Source of the DNA: Fidelibacterota bacterium
GTDB lineage: Bacteria > Fidelibacterota > Marinisomatia > Marinisomatales > UBA1611
Direction: 5' to 3'
DNA length: 33,627 bases
Assembly (NCBI GenBank): GCA_002718655.1
Contig: PBFM01000020.1
Coordinates: forward strand, 1-33,627
Numbering within the stretch: position 1 is the stretch's first letter; each line of letters starts with the position of its first letter. Made by a program: the position numbers and the translations under genes. Under the pieces are notes generated by a model that ran no database searches, was not told the DNA's origin, and saw only the letters and a list, made by a program, of their open reading frames with translations. Positions 32,694-33,627 of this stretch are shown here, piece after piece.

Positions 32694-33627
32694 TCTTAAG
32701 GGAATTATCAGAGTATTCTATGATAATTGCTGCACCATTTTCATTATTATTATATCCTTGAAATCTAATTGAAGTATGATTCCCATCATAGCTATCATAA
32801 TTTTTTAATTTTTCAATAAAATGGTTGCGTTTATTTATTCCAGACTCAATGATTGAATAAATAAATGAAATATGGTCTTTTCCTAAAGAATAATAATTAG
32901 TAAAAGAATCTTGCTCCCCATTAATAATTGCAGAATTCACATCAGAAATTATTCGCATACCATTGATATGTGGTCCAATAACCTCTTCATTTAATAAGGG
33001 CATATCTAACCAGTTTTCATTTACAAATAATTTTGTTTTCAAGTTGTAAAGTGGTAATTGGGTACCGATATATGTCAATTCATCAGGCCTAATTGGCATA
33101 TATAGTGCTTCAATAGTTTCAAGAATGACCTTAGCGGAATCTTTTGCATCCATTTCATCTTCTTCGTTTTGAGATGGAGGAAGTTGGAAAAAATCTGCTA
33201 CATCGACATCGAATAAAGCATCAAGACTATCAATCTCTAAATTTAATGACAAATCATCTGGTTCATCTTCTGGAACTAAATCCCATGCTGCTCTACGAAT
33301 ATTGGTTAATTGTCTTGAAACATCTTCTGGCTTACCAATATACCATTCTATCCTTACAGGATCAACACCAAGTTGAAAACATTCTTCTAAAAAATAATCT
33401 GTAGAGGATTTTATTTTACCATCTCCTGGCGATAATACACCAATACTTTTCAATCCTAATTCTTTTATTATAATTTGGGCAGTTCTCTTAGCAATGATCT
33501 CTGAGGATGGTGATAAAAAATAAAGATTCTCAGAAATTTCAGCAACTCCAGATAGGTTAGTTTTTGGAACTAAAATTGGTAATCCGACTTCTAATCCAGA
33601 TAATGATAAAACTTCTTCATTTGTCAT
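32647..33627 (-). CDS. Periplasmic-binding-fold (type I) protein, N-terminus outside window
   Basis: A coding region that reaches the right edge; the ATG there is probably internal, because the sequence starts in the middle of a type I periplasmic-binding-protein fold. Seen: GLPILVPKTNLSG, LYFLSPSSEIIAKRTAQIII, LGLKSIGVLSPGDGKI, a pattern shared with branched-chain amino acid-binding proteins and with LpoA-type penicillin-binding-protein activators. An acidic insert of about 45 residues (EDEPDDLSLNLEIDSLDAL onward to EEDEMDAKD) interrupts the fold, and a separate C-terminal domain follows. Close linkage to pgeF and uppP hints at a cell-wall role, which is inference. Confidence 0.6.
   Translation of the reverse strand: MTNEEVLSLSGLEVGLPILVPKTNLSGVAEISENLYFLSPSSEIIAKRTAQIIIKELGLKSIGVLSPGDGKIKSSTDYFLEECFQLGVDPVRIEWYIGKPEDVSRQLTNIRRAAWDLVPEDEPDDLSLNLEIDSLDALFDVDVADFFQLPPSQNEEDEMDAKDSAKVILETIEALYMPIRPDELTYIGTQLPLYNLKTKLFVNENWLDMPLLNEEVIGPHINGMRIISDVNSAIINGEQDSFTNYYSLGKDHISFIYSIIESGINKRNHFIEKLKNYDSYDGNHTSIRFQGYNNNENGAAIIIEYSDNSLKNGIIYDGKTITKIKR

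Noticed and set aside
1-33627. CRISPR arrays, tRNA genes, insertion sequences or long direct repeats
   Set aside because: None were found on reading the window; only short AT-rich similarities occur.

Overview
This is a compact, AT-rich bacterial chromosome segment. By eye it is about 30% GC, dropping to about 20% in parts of 18.8-21 kb, and somewhat richer in the plus-strand block at 1.3-5 kb. There are almost no gaps: many genes overlap by 1 or 4 bases. I see no tRNA, rRNA, CRISPR array, insertion sequence or phage structural gene. The gene set (BatA/vWA protein, YfhO protein, a histidine kinase with an AHQLGTP H-box, a stand-alone PASTA protein, a small ECF sigma/anti-sigma pair, LolB-like lipoprotein) suggests a free-living, probably marine, Gram-negative of the FCB group. 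A Marinimicrobia (SAR406)-like organism is my best guess, but that is inference.

Layout. 1-1184 (minus): a DEDDh exonuclease cut by the window edge, coupled to a PD-(D/E)XK nuclease. 1358-4987 (plus): a YyaL/SSP411-type thioredoxin-fold protein, a 64-residue unknown protein and a dicarboxylate/glutamate:Na+ symporter. Everything from 5207 to the right edge is on the minus strand. Read in the direction of transcription (right to left) it contains these groups. First, an envelope and housekeeping group: periplasmic-binding-fold protein, pgeF, uppP, Na+/solute symporter, holA. Second, a signalling group: ECF sigma factor, anti-sigma factor, GAF-GGDEF diguanylate cyclase, TPR protein. Third, a surface-glycan and sulfation group (24306 to 16626): LolB-like lipoprotein, two family-2 glycosyltransferases, a sulfotransferase, a third glycosyltransferase, a divergent sulfotransferase, and a 723-residue fusion of pyruvate kinase with ATP sulfurylase. 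Fourth, a YfhO-type membrane protein and an orphan histidine kinase. Fifth, yajC, def, fmt, rsmB, a PASTA protein, a CTP-dependent polyprenol-kinase-like membrane protein, a BatA/vWA protein and hflX, where fmt through hflX are linked by consecutive ATGA overlaps.

The most striking item is the pyruvate kinase-ATP sulfurylase fusion at 16626-18797. It keeps the main catalytic residues of both enzymes, has lost the C-terminal domain of pyruvate kinase, and is joined exactly at the canonical start of ATP sulfurylase (PHGG motif). It lies beside two sulfotransferases and three glycosyltransferases. I infer a sulfated surface-glycan pathway in which sulfate activation is physically tied to ATP production from phosphoenolpyruvate. 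APS kinase, needed to make PAPS, is not in the window.
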